Below, piece after piece: positions 24,851 to 35,291 of a stretch of 64,000 nt of DNA. The position numbers were made by a program, and so were the translations under genes. The notes under the pieces were generated by a model. It saw only the letters and a program-made list of their open reading frames with translations, ran no database searches and had not been told where the DNA came from. Source of the stretch: Earliella scabrosa (taxonomy: Eukaryota > Basidiomycota > Agaricomycetes > Polyporales > Polyporaceae); contig JABYQQ010000007.1 of assembly GCA_022605405.1 (NCBI GenBank), positions 2,356,001-2,420,000 of the forward strand, in the 5' to 3' direction. The stretch's first letter is position 1. Each line of letters starts with the position of its first letter.

Positions 24851-25765
24851 GTCTGTGATGATGCGACGGTGGATCGTGCAGAGCGAGAGCGAGAGCAATG
24901 TGACGAAAGCAGGAGATAGCTGAAGTGTGTTACAGACCGACGGGGGAAATATAGAGAGGGGGGGCGAACACAGAGGCGGGACAGACGTCGACGGGGAGGC
25001 TGGCTGCTGCCCGCAGTCGGGTCCGCCGCTGCCGACGACGGTGCAGCCGTGGTTGAAGTTGTGATTCGGACTGCTGTCACGCCGACGTCTCTGTTGTCCG
25101 CCCTGCTCCCCACATACCTCCGTCTGTTGAATGCCGGTGACGATGCATCGAGGTCGATGGTTGTGATCGGGATCGAGATTATGTATGTCGATCACACTCA
25201 AAGTATCTCCTATTCAGACTGGCTGCCAAGCGCTGGACGATCCTGCCATGATGCTATAGCACCAGTCTCCATATCCGCGTTTGATTCCGGAAAAAATACG
25301 AAGATCAAAAGGACACAGGGGGAGAAAGGAAACCGGCTATGGTACATGGATATCACTGGCGCGGCCACCAGTGTGCTTGTGCTTTCGTCAGGGTCTACGG
25401 CGCGTGAGCAGATGAGTAGCGATACAAGTACACGCGGTGCAAGGGGAGCGCATGAGTGTGATCGGGGCAGGGGGAGTCGATGAATGAGGGTGGGGGGTTT
25501 ACGAAGGACGAAGGACAATAATTTAACGTCAAGGCGATTAAGGAGCGTACGGGAGAGCAAAAGCCCCAGTCTCCAAGCTGGGTTATGATAAGAAGTAGAG
25601 GTGCAAGTGCCAGCAGTTGGGTGAAGATAAAGATGCAGCAAGAGAGTCGTAAAGGTACGCATAATGGCCCAGCGGCCCTGCCTATACTGGGCGGGAGCGC
25701 CGAGGTGGGTCGTGATCAATGTTGTTCATCGAGGTTCATCGCCGGAGTTGAGCTCAAGTCGCAGA
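24851..25765. other. Intergenic region upstream of the Kre9-like gene
   Basis: About 900 bp between two minus-strand genes. A TATA-like TATATTT on the minus strand lies at 24947-24953, 97 bp before the Kre9-like start. The remaining frames here are antisense or open by chance and show no domain. Confidence 0.45.
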
Positions 25766-27520
25766 TCAGGGGACGAGCGTCTGTGTCTTCGGCGGTGAGA
25801 ACTTCGTCGTTGGGTACTTGATGTTGTCTGCAGCGAGTGTCAGATCCAGACATGTCTCGAAACCACGATCAAGTGGCGCCCGGGCGTGATGCCCGAGCAC
25901 CGGGCAAGGGATAACGTACTCGTCTCCAGAATATAGACCACATTCGCGTCCTTCCGGTTACCGTTAAGGCCGTCCTCGCAGACGCCTCCCAGGACGTACA
26001 CCTTCGAGCCGACCGCGGCCATGCCGTGACCTGACCGCGGAGACGGCTCGGGGCCCATCTTCTGGAACATGAACCAGCGGCGGGTCGAGATCTTGAACGC
26101 CGCGAGCTGACCGATGTTGGCGCCATCGACGGAGCGGCCGCCGAAGATGTACATGATGTCGTCAACGAGTGCCGCAGCGTGTCCTTCCCGTGGACATGGG
26201 ATGTACCCGGTGCAGGGGAGCTCGGACCACGTCTTCGTCGAGAAGTCGAATGCCCAGGTATCGTTGTAGTGGTACCTTCCGTCAGTGCCGCCGAAGCTGG
26301 TGTGGGAAGAGGAAGCGTTAGAAAGGGCGGAAGAAGGCGATGAAGGGGTACGGCATACACTATCATCTCGTTCTGGTGCGCCACGCAGACGTGCCCAGAA
26401 CGCTTTGCAGGCTTCGCGGAGTGGCCTTTGGGAGGCTCTAACTGCTCCCAGGCGGGCTTCGAGACGACTGTGTCGGCATCGGCGCGTCAGGATTCGCGGT
26501 GCTTTCTCATTATCACTGAAACAGCGGATGCACTTACGTGTGCTTAGATCGAAGCACCACAGGTCGTTGAAAAATTCGCCATTCGCTTCTCCGCCAAAGA
26601 TATACACCCTTGGACCGACCATCACGACGGAGTGTCCAGTGCGACCTGCGGGTGCGGGTCCAGACGGGTCCACTCGTGGCTGACTAATGTTTGGGACACG
26701 GCGTCAATAGATGCAATGCAGCCATGTTTCAAGACTCACCGAGATTGAGGAAATACAGCCCATTGTCGTACTTGGCTCTGGCCCGTATCTGGTTTGATGA
26801 AGCGGACATGGTGTCTCCGCCCCACACAACTACCACACTCCCTGCTGACGCACTCGCGTGACCGAACCGTGGAGGGGGATGATCGCCAGTGGTATACTGG
26901 CGGGTGACGGAAAGGTCTTTGGCCGAGAGCGAATAGACATCGTTCTTGGCACGGTCGTTGACCAGACCACCAACGAGGTTGAGACCAGTGTTGCTTGAAC
27001 CCGAGACGGACAGAGCAAAGTCAGAGCGAGGGAGAAGGGCGGGCTGGGCCGGAGTATATCGCGAGGACGCGTCGTCGGCCGTGCACAATCGTCGCCGATA
27101 CCAAGGAAAGACGGGCTCAGACTCGTCTTCTTTGGCTTCACGTTCACGTTGGGGCACGGGTACGGGCAGGGGCTTCTCTCTGAGATTCGTAACGGATTTT
27201 GATCTCCTCTTCAGTGCGGGCGGGGGCGGACCGCGCGAGCGGGGTTCCTTGGGTGGAGGACTGGGGGTGTCGATGAGCAGGACGTCATATTGCTTGGTAT
27301 ACTTGAGCTCCTTGTGCTCGGTGAAGTCTACCAGCGTCCTGCGAGGCGGGAGCAAGTCAGACTGCGGGATCAGGGCTTGGAGATGGGGAACGCGGACGCA
27401 CTTCTCGCTTTGCTTTGAGTCGCCCCGCGACAGGTTGGCCTTCTTTGCGAAGGTGAAATCAGAGTAGCTCTTCTTGTGAGCGGAGCGGCGGAAGAGTGGG
27501 GGCGGATTGCACCACAACAT
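25766..27520 (-). CDS. Short Kelch-repeat protein, paralogue of the Tea1-like gene
   Basis: Five exons (26740-27520, 26538-26672, 26359-26467, 25920-26296, 25766-25827) give 487 residues. A basic, proline-containing N-terminal region unrelated to the longer paralogue (about residues 1-150) precedes five to six Kelch blades, e.g. RFGHASASAGSVVVVWGG, GRTGHSVVMVGPRVYIFGG, REGHAAALVDDIMYIFGG, PRSGHGMAAVGSKVYVLGG. The protein stops at ETNNIKYPTTKF, exactly where the long paralogue (ETKHIKYPD) continues into its coiled coil. Four intron positions are shared with the long gene, so this is a duplication that lost, or never had, the coiled-coil half. The exon 2 acceptor is ambiguous: the upstream AG keeps the usual EWTR strand but breaks the frame. 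Polarity or cortical function is inferred only. Confidence 0.75.
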
Positions 27521-28007
27521 TGAGCGGGAAAAGAAAGAAAAGACAAGGAAAAGGGGAAGGGGGAAGGGGGTGATGTGAGGGCGGGAAGATGAGGTATATA
27601 TGGGCGGGCGGGGAGGGATAAATTGGCGTATGCCCTGTTACAGATGGATCTTGGTTAGTGCACAGCAATGGAGTGATTGAGCAGTCGCACGGTCGAGACA
27701 GTTTGGCGGGATCATGGGGAGCCCGAACAGGCAGGCGGTTGGTGGGATCTGTCGCGCGTAGGGGAAGGGGAGCACAAGGCTCGCGGCGCCGAAACTGTTG
27801 GCGGGCCTCGCGCGGACATCCGGCGAATGCGCGGCCAGGACGGACTCCTCCATCCAGCGGGCTCATCAGAGGTCGACGCCTCTCAGCGCCTGGGAGCCTC
27901 AGGCTCGTTGATGGACGGCGCTCCCAGAAAGGCAAGAGACGCGTCGGGAGACATGGGATATTGACGCGTGACGTCACAGTCACAGACATCCTTGACAGTG
28001 CACCTCG
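27521..28007. promoter_or_regulatory. Divergent promoter of short Kelch gene and lipase
   Basis: 487-bp spacer between two divergent starts. A TATATAT string at 27595-27601 lies about 75 bp upstream of the minus-strand Kelch start and is a plausible TATA box for that gene. Confidence 0.5.
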
Positions 28008-30763
28008 ATGGCGTCCAGCTCGCCCGGTCCCAGTGGAGCGGCCCCGCTGCAGGCTCAGAGCACGGACAGCGGCCGCACAAGCTCAGACAGCGACAGACCG
28101 CTCCTCTCCGCCCGCCTCCAGTCCTTCTTCTCGTCCCTCACGCCCCAGACGTCCTCCCCGACCCGCAACAGCATCTCCCTCGACGACCCTCCTGCCGCCG
28201 ACATGCGGCCACCACGTTCGCCTGCGCTCCCCAGCCCAGTTGCGCAGCGTCCCATCTACCCGTCTCCATCCTCGTCACGACCCACCCACTCTCCGCGATC
28301 CAGCAGCATGAATCTCAGTCTTCCTCCCGCCACGTCCGACTACTCTGCGGCGCAGAAGCGTAAGCGGGCCAGCCAGCCCACCCTTCCCCTCCTACGCTGG
28401 TTCTCCACCAAGCATCCCTCAAAGCCGTCAAACTCAAACCCCAACTCCCCCGTTCGCTCTCGCCCTCCCACCCCTGCCGCGAATCAGTCTGATTCCCCTG
28501 TCCCCTCATCCCCTTCCACGCCTTCCTCTGCCCTGTCTGTTCTCGCAGATGCGTTCTCAGACGACCCTCACATCGTTTCCGCCCACTCGCACGAGTCCTC
28601 GACCGATGTCAAGCTCCCTTCCCGGCCAGAAGCTGCTCGTCTTCCCCCATCTCTTCACAGACCATCCTACTTCTCCAACCTTACGCGCTCGACCATGCCC
28701 ACCGCGTGTCTCTCTCCACCATCGTCTGCGTATCCTAGATTCGCATACACTGATCCATTCGAGGACCCTTTCGCGCAGCAAGATGAGCATGATGACATTG
28801 ACTTGCTCCTGAGTCCCACTCCTGTGCCTCTTCCCATGCCTCATTCGCCTGCAAGAGCCCACTTCAACAGCTCTCCACCTAGAAGCTCGTCTCTCGACTC
28901 GCTCCGAACAATCCACGAGCGCAGTAGAAGCATCCACACCACCGCCCCTTCCCAGAGCTTCAACTTCCCACAACTGCCTTCCTTCAAGAACTGGTTTGGC
29001 TCCGAAGAGACTTCTGACAAGGAGAACCTGAATCCGTTGTTGAGCGACGAGGATAGGGCGGATACTGCGGAGGGCGAGCGAGAGAATATCAGACGCAAAT
29101 GTACGTACCTCCCTCCTTCCGGACTTCCCCATCAACATTTGCCTTCATCCAACTTAACTCTGCTTGACAGACGTATCTCCCAAGAACCCCCTCGTGTTTT
29201 GTCACGGACTCCTTGGCTTCGACACGGTCACACTCGGTCCGGCGATCGCCCCCTTGCAGGTGCAGCACTGGCGTGGTATCCGGAACGCGCTGGAAGCGAA
29301 TGGCATCGAGGTACCCTGTTCAGTCTCCCTTCGATGTCTTCCGAATTGCATCTGACAGGACCGCTGCGCCGGGCTATGATTCTCCTGTAGGTGTTGACTA
29401 CGCGTGTGCCTGCGACCAGCTCGCCCATCGAACGCGCGAAGGTGCTTTGTGATAAGATCTCGGAGGTCTACCCAGGGCGCTCTATTCATCTCATTGGTAC
29501 GTCCATCAGGGACTTTGCCCGCAGGCGTGTTTATGCGGACCATAGGATAACTGTGATCTAGGGCATAGCATGGTGCGCGCCAGCTCCCTTCAATTGCGCT
29601 ATCAGGACGTACAGGCGGTGTGACACTGACATCTCTGTCCATCTCTTCAGGGGGGCATCGACTGCCGCTATCTCACAACACATCTCACGGACCGGCCATT
29701 TGATGTTCTATCGGTCACCACGATCTCTTCGCCACACCGCGGGTCTTCTTTCGCAGACCACTTCCTCGAGACTGTGGGGCGCGAACGGATGCCGTCGGTG
29801 CTCTCGTTGCTCGATCTGCTCCCGAACGGCGGCGGCGACGGCACGGCGTTCGAGTTCTTGACTATCGAGAACATGCGTCTGTTCAACGAGCAGACCCCTG
29901 ATGTTCCCGGCGTGCACTACTTTAGCTGGGGTGCCACATACGAGCCGGGCCTGATAGATACCTGGAAGTGAGTGTCTTTGACCGTTTCGTGATCGTCAGA
30001 GATGGAAGCTGAGCGATGTGCGCTCGCGTTTTCCGTTCCATTGCGGATGCGCGAACAACGATGATAGGTGGCCGCATTCGGTCGTGCTTGAGAAAGAGGG
30101 CCCGAACGACGGGCTCGTCTCGCTGCAGTCTGCCAAGTGGGTGCGTCGGTCTCCCACAGTCGTTTCCCTTCCAGCTCGTCGAAGGCTGATGCTTGATTTC
30201 GCGCTCCCGTAATCCCGCCCCCGTCTTCTCTTCCCGTGGATGCTGCTGTCGTCGCTCCGGATGCAATTGCCTTGGCCAACTCTAAACTGGCGACTCGCTG
30301 ACAGGGGACGTACCTGGGCACGCTCGAGGGCGTGAACCACCTCGATCTGGTCGGGTGGATCAACACCGCGCGCTACAAGTGGGCGGAGATCATGGGCCGG
30401 GAAATTAAGTTCAAGCCGGCGACGTTCTACCTGGGGATCGCGGACCACCTCGCGCGCGTCGTCGAGGGCCAGGAGCAGCCGCACCCCGACGGCGAGTCCG
30501 ATGCTGTGCGGCCCGGACCCGAGAGGGAGACGAGCGACGAGCGAAGAGACAGGGAGCGTGGGGAAATGGCGGACAGTCTCCAGAAGGGCGAGTCGCAGGC
30601 AGCTGCGGGCACACCCTCGACGTCTACGAGCACTGCGTCGCCGCGGCCAGAGAGTGTGGATGGCGGTGGTGAAGCTGATGCTCAGCCGCCGCCAGTGGAA
30701 CGCGCGCAGATGGGTGGACCGTCGCGCTTAGAGCGGGAGACTGGCAAGACGCCCCCAAGCTAG
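28008..30763 (+). CDS. Lipase-type alpha/beta hydrolase with long disordered N-terminus
   Basis: Seven exons (28008-29100, 29171-29310, 29391-29496, 29562-29572, 29651-29967, 30068-30140, 30305-30763) give 732 residues. The first 360 residues are serine/proline rich with many S-P sites and no signal peptide. The hydrolase follows: oxyanion region PLVFCHGLLGFD, nucleophile elbow GHSMGG (serine near residue 448, encoded in an 11-nt exon), SSPHRGSSF, the acid residue in GPNDGLVSLQSAKWG and the catalytic His in GVNHLDLVGW. This order and the NDGLV/NHLD pair are those of bacterial family I and related fungal triacylglycerol lipases. The C-terminal 120 residues are again charged and probably disordered. 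An intracellular lipase possibly regulated by phosphorylation of its tails is inference. Confidence 0.82.
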
Positions 30764-31165
30764 TATCCACCCGCTACCTGGATTACACAAATTGTCTATA
30801 ATGTGCTTCTGTCTATACCATAATCCTAATGCGAGTACACTCTAAATGAACTGCAAGCTGACGGGCACTGCCGGCGGTAGCCGACGCCTGCGAGCTTCGG
30901 CTCCCCGACGCTACTGAACGTTCCGCAGCTGTGGCCCTGGGAAGTGCAAGTGGGCACACGAACGCGTCCGGCGGCTGAGCCGGGCATGGGACGCGCGATG
31001 GAGGAGAAAGGGCCCGCGAGTGGGGACGAGACACGCGCGCTGTCGTCATAATTCACACTGGCCGGGGGCGAGTCCCGACGGGCAATCGATCGTCCCAGCG
31101 GCGCGAACCCTCTTGTCCCACTACTACTAGCACTCGCAGCACCGCCAACTCCAGCTTGCCCTAAA
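30764..31165. other. Intergenic spacer, lipase to S-formylglutathione hydrolase
   Basis: About 400 bp between two plus-strand genes. It holds the lipase 3' end and the hydrolase promoter. No further gene or clear motif was seen. Confidence 0.45.
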
Positions 31166-32651
31166 ATGTCGCTCGAGCAGCTCTCGTCCAACAAGGTCTT
31201 CGACGGCCAGCTCGTCAAGTACAAGTTCAAGGTGCGCTCGCATATTTCAATGACGTCGTGCACCGTGTGCTGATCATTCTCCCCGCCGCCTATGTCCGCT
31301 CCTCGCTCTGCCTGCGCTCACTCTCGCTCTCGCTGGACCTGACTCCTGCCACAGTCTGCAGCCCTCGGAGGCCTCGACGCGCAGTTCAATCTCTTCCTGC
31401 CCGCGAACGCCTCCGCGAGCAACAAAGTCCCGCTCCTGACCTACCTCTCCGGCCTCACCTGCACAGAAGATAATGCGTGAGTACCAGCGGCGCCCGGGCG
31501 CGCCGTTCCCACCTACCCCCTTCGCTCGCGCACCCACTCACGCACGCACGGCACACAGCGCGCAGAAGGGCAACTTCCTGGGGCCCGCGGCAAAGGAGGG
31601 CATCGCGATCCTCTTCCCGGACACCTCCCCGCGCGGCGCGGGCATCGAGGGCGAGACGGACAGCTGGGACTTTGGCGTCGGTGCGTGCTCCTCTCCTGTC
31701 GTTATTGGAGGTCCTGAACTCGGCGTGGGGCAGGCGCGGGCTTCTACGTGAACGCGACGAACCCGAAGTGGTCGAAGCATTACAATATGCTCACCCATGT
31801 CACGCTCGAACTGCCGCAAGTGCTCGAAGCCGCGGACCTCCCCGTGGTATGTACTGCTGCCTTCAATCACCTCGTCAATACCTGCCCCCCCTCCCTGTTC
31901 CGCTGCTACCCTCTCCCCGGATCACCGCCCACTCACTACCGGTGCCCTGCACCTGTTCTCGTAGGACCTGACGCGCCAGTCCATCTTCGGGCACTCGATG
32001 GGCGGCCACGGCGCGCTCACCATCTACCTCTCATCCGTCCTGGGCGGCGTGAAGCAGTACCGGTCCTGCTCCGCGTTCGCGCCCATCGCGAACCCCGTCA
32101 ACTGCCCCTGGGGCCAGAAGGCGTTCTCTGGCTACCTACAGGGCGGGATCGAGGAGGCGAAGGAGAGGTACGACGCGACGGAGCTCATCAAGAAGCTCGG
32201 AAAGGAGCCCGTGCACATCCTCGTCGACTACGTGGGTCTCTCTCATCCATCTGCTTCTGCTTCTGTTTCTTCTTTTCTTCCCTCTCGCTCTTGTGCTTGG
32301 GTAGATGCTGACTAGGGGCGTCGCCGGTCTGGCCTCTGCAGGGCACTGCGGACAACTTCTACAAGAATGGCCAGCTGCTCCCGGAGAACTTCCTCAAGGC
32401 GGCGCGGGACAGCGGGTATGACGAGGTCCAGGTCCGCGTGCGCTCGCAAGACGGCTACGATCACAGCTACTACTTCGTGAGTCTTTCTATGCCGTCGCCA
32501 ACTGCGATACTCACATCACACGATACGCCCGGCATAGATGTCTACCTTCGGCGCGGATCACGTCCATTGTAAGGTTTCTGTCCTTTGCTGTTCAGGTTGC
32601 CTCTAACTCGCGTGCCATTGCGCAGTCCACGCGAACTTCCTCAAGGCGTAG
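31166..32651 (+). CDS. S-formylglutathione hydrolase (esterase D)
   Basis: Eight exons (31166-31231, 31355-31476, 31559-31680, 31734-31846, 31965-32231, 32342-32476, 32538-32568, 32626-32651) give 293 residues, the usual family length. Hallmarks: [39 protein letters not shown], the nucleophile elbow [12 protein letters not shown] (Ser152), Asp234 in GTADNF and His283 in DHVHFH. The enzyme hydrolyses S-formylglutathione to formate and glutathione in the cytosolic formaldehyde detoxification pathway. This is relevant in wood-decay fungi, where methanol and formaldehyde arise from lignin and pectin demethylation (inference). No targeting signal is evident. Confidence 0.95.
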
Positions 32652-32924
32652 TTCCAAAGCGTGACGGAGAAGGCATTACCATCAGTGTATAATCTACATG
32701 AAGTCATAACCTGTATCGATGTTTGCATGAGGTAACAGTGCGATGTATCATTGGAACGAAAACTGGGACTATATGCAGTGGTTTTAGTGTACAGACGATG
32801 CGGTTGCAGCAGCGAGAGCAAAAAGCGGAAACAGAGCAGCAGAGAGCGTCGTAAGGATGTATAGCCAGTGTCGTGCCACAGAATAGCCTTAGGGAGGCGT
32901 CTTGCTTGAAGGTCGCCCAGCAAG

Positions 32925-34992
32925 TCAGTCCGAGCCGATCCTTGATCGATAGGCAAGCTCCAAGTCCAGAAGTTCCGCAGTGAACCAAGGGCTTCTCAGC
33001 GCCGTCTGAGCCGTGGCGCGTTCCATGGGCTCGTAGACGAGCAAGTCGCCACAGAGCTCTCGAGCTTCATCGACGATGGTCAGTGATCACTTCGTACGTC
33101 GGCATCAATTGCACGGACCATGAGGGATTTTGTCCCACACGTTGCTTGGGAAATCCACGTCTCCGTGGACGATTCTGCGCTTGACGATCTGATCGGTTTG
33201 CCAGGATTGCTGCGAGTATTGCGAGTCTTCTCCTGCCTCGGAGAGACCGTAAGAGTAAAAGTCGGACTCTCCCTTGACCTTGCCATAGTCAAACGGGTGG
33301 CTGCCGCTACTGAGCGTGAGCACTACGTGCACTTGCAAACCGACGAGGGTACGTACACCAGCATGATGTACATGATCACTCCAGAGCTCCAGCAATCTGA
33401 AGGCATGCCCACGTAGCTGAGATGTTTGTGGTCTAGAGCCAGTATACCTTCGGGCGGGAGATATGACACCGTGCCGCAGACGTTGAATGTTTCCTGGTAG
33501 GATTTGGGGCGCGCCAGACCAAAGTCGGCGATTTGGATGCGAGGGTAGGGTCCAGGAGCGTATAGCAGGATATTTTCGGGCTGCGATAATCCGTTGATTT
33601 TCTGTAACCAATGGGTCGGAAAAACCTACCTTCAGGTCTAGGTGAAGCATGGTTAGCCAGGGAATCCGTGACTGGCGATCGACGAACCTCTATGGGATAT
33701 GAGCCTATCATGAAGGTACTTGAGACCTTTCAGGAGCTGGTACATGATGTACTTCGCTTCGGCTTGACATAGACGTGATTCTGGATGGCTGACTATGTAC
33801 GAAAATAGATCTCCGCCTGTACAGAGCTCGAGAAAGATATAGCTAGATGAGGGAAGTCAGTAGGATGACCGCGCGTTATGATGAATAACCTCACAGGAAG
33901 TTGTCGTCATGAGTGGCTGCACGGACTGTGTTGATGTTCGGCTATGGGACAATATCAGTCACACTGGCAGAGATGCGCTGAGGTTCCCTCGACATACGTG
34001 ATTGATATTCAGTAGGATGTCAACTTCCTTCCTTATCTTGTCCACCTTATCGCTGCTCTTGCGTTTGATGCACTTGCAGGCAACCTGTCTGAACGCGGAC
34101 GTGTCCATGGCGAGATGAACTGTGGCAAAACTGCCGCTTCCAAGGCAATGCGATGTCACAAGGTAGCGATCAATCCTCTACGAGGCAAACGTCAGTGGAG
34201 GAGTGAACATCATACAAGGACGCTTACTTTCGTCTTGAGGGAGGCTTGTGGTGGCGGGGTAGGATCGAAGATATTGACTTTTTGCTCGGGCTCTTTGTGC
34301 AGCACTATGCATTCGAATTCTAGACGTGATTGTGGCAGTCAAAATTGGTACAAGTAAGGGCATCAATTTTCTTATGACTCACTTTGCGATGATGGTATCT
34401 CCAATAGATCACCATCCATGAGCAGGACGGAGGTCTTGCGGATGCGATGTCCATTCAGGATGAGACCGTTGGTGGAGTGGTCCTACGAAGACCATTCAGC
34501 GTGTTCTCGGTGAGACTAGCAGAAGTGCATACATGGCAAGAGATGATGACACCGCCGTTACTCGACCGAACGCTGCATTGCGAACATGAGTGCTTTGTCT
34601 TCGTGCATGAAACTCGGTAGGACCAACGCATATAGCTTGCAATGGAGTCCGGAGACCACGGCATCTGAGACGACATAAGAGCTATAGAAGCTCAGCAACA
34701 ATATGGGACGTTCGCAACAAGGATCGCTCACCAGGCGGGGCTTCGTCCTATAGTGAGAGGCTTGTCCACGCTGAGCAGGAGGGCTATATGCGTGAATGGT
34801 TGGCACTTGACGATCTGCCCATGTTGCGAGAAGACCACCACCTTCTCGATGCCCCTTTGGCGTGGTCGTCACAAACTTGGCGCATACAGTTGCAGAGATA
34901 TGGGGTTGATGGTGTGTTTCGTCAGCGGGTTCTTGAACGAAGGTCGGAGTGGTCTGAGGAGAGACGGTACGGGATCCTGATGAGAGGGGCAT
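32925..34992 (-). CDS. FHA-domain checkpoint kinase, CHK2/Cds1/Rad53-like
   Basis: Thirteen exons (first 34888-34992, last 32925-33064), all phase-consistent, give 480 residues. N-terminal FHA domain at about residues 35-145, with IGRSPAC, VVSDAVVSGLHCKL and DHSTNGLILNG. A serine/threonine kinase domain at about residues 175-455: glycine loop LGSGSFATVHLA, lysine in VACKCI, catalytic loop HRDLKPEN, DFGLAR, GTVSYLPPEG and C-lobe SDCWSSGVIMYIML. The DLK of the catalytic loop is in an 8-nt exon (33630-33637). One FHA plus one kinase is the CHK2/Cds1 plan, acting in the DNA-damage and replication checkpoint. There is no clear SQ/TQ cluster in the short N-terminus. The first intron (46 nt) is the least certain part. 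Confidence 0.85.
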
Positions 34993-35291
34993 GATGTGCC
35001 AAGGTCCACAAAGAATCAGGCACAGACACCGCTGCAATCTGATCTAAGGGGGAATGTGGAAGGTGGTGAGGGGGTTGAAGCTCAAGGCAAGAGGCAGGAG
35101 GCGAGTCCAGGAGTCCTCTTCGGTCGCAAGCAGGACGCCGCGGTCACGTGGTACTTACACAACGCGAGTCGCGTACAGCGGCGGCTTTGCAAGAGCACGA
35201 GTCTCCTTGGAAAGGGTAGTAACGAGGATACAACACAAGGATACATATACCTAAGGCTACATCGTAGTCAAGCAGCGAGAATACCGAAACC

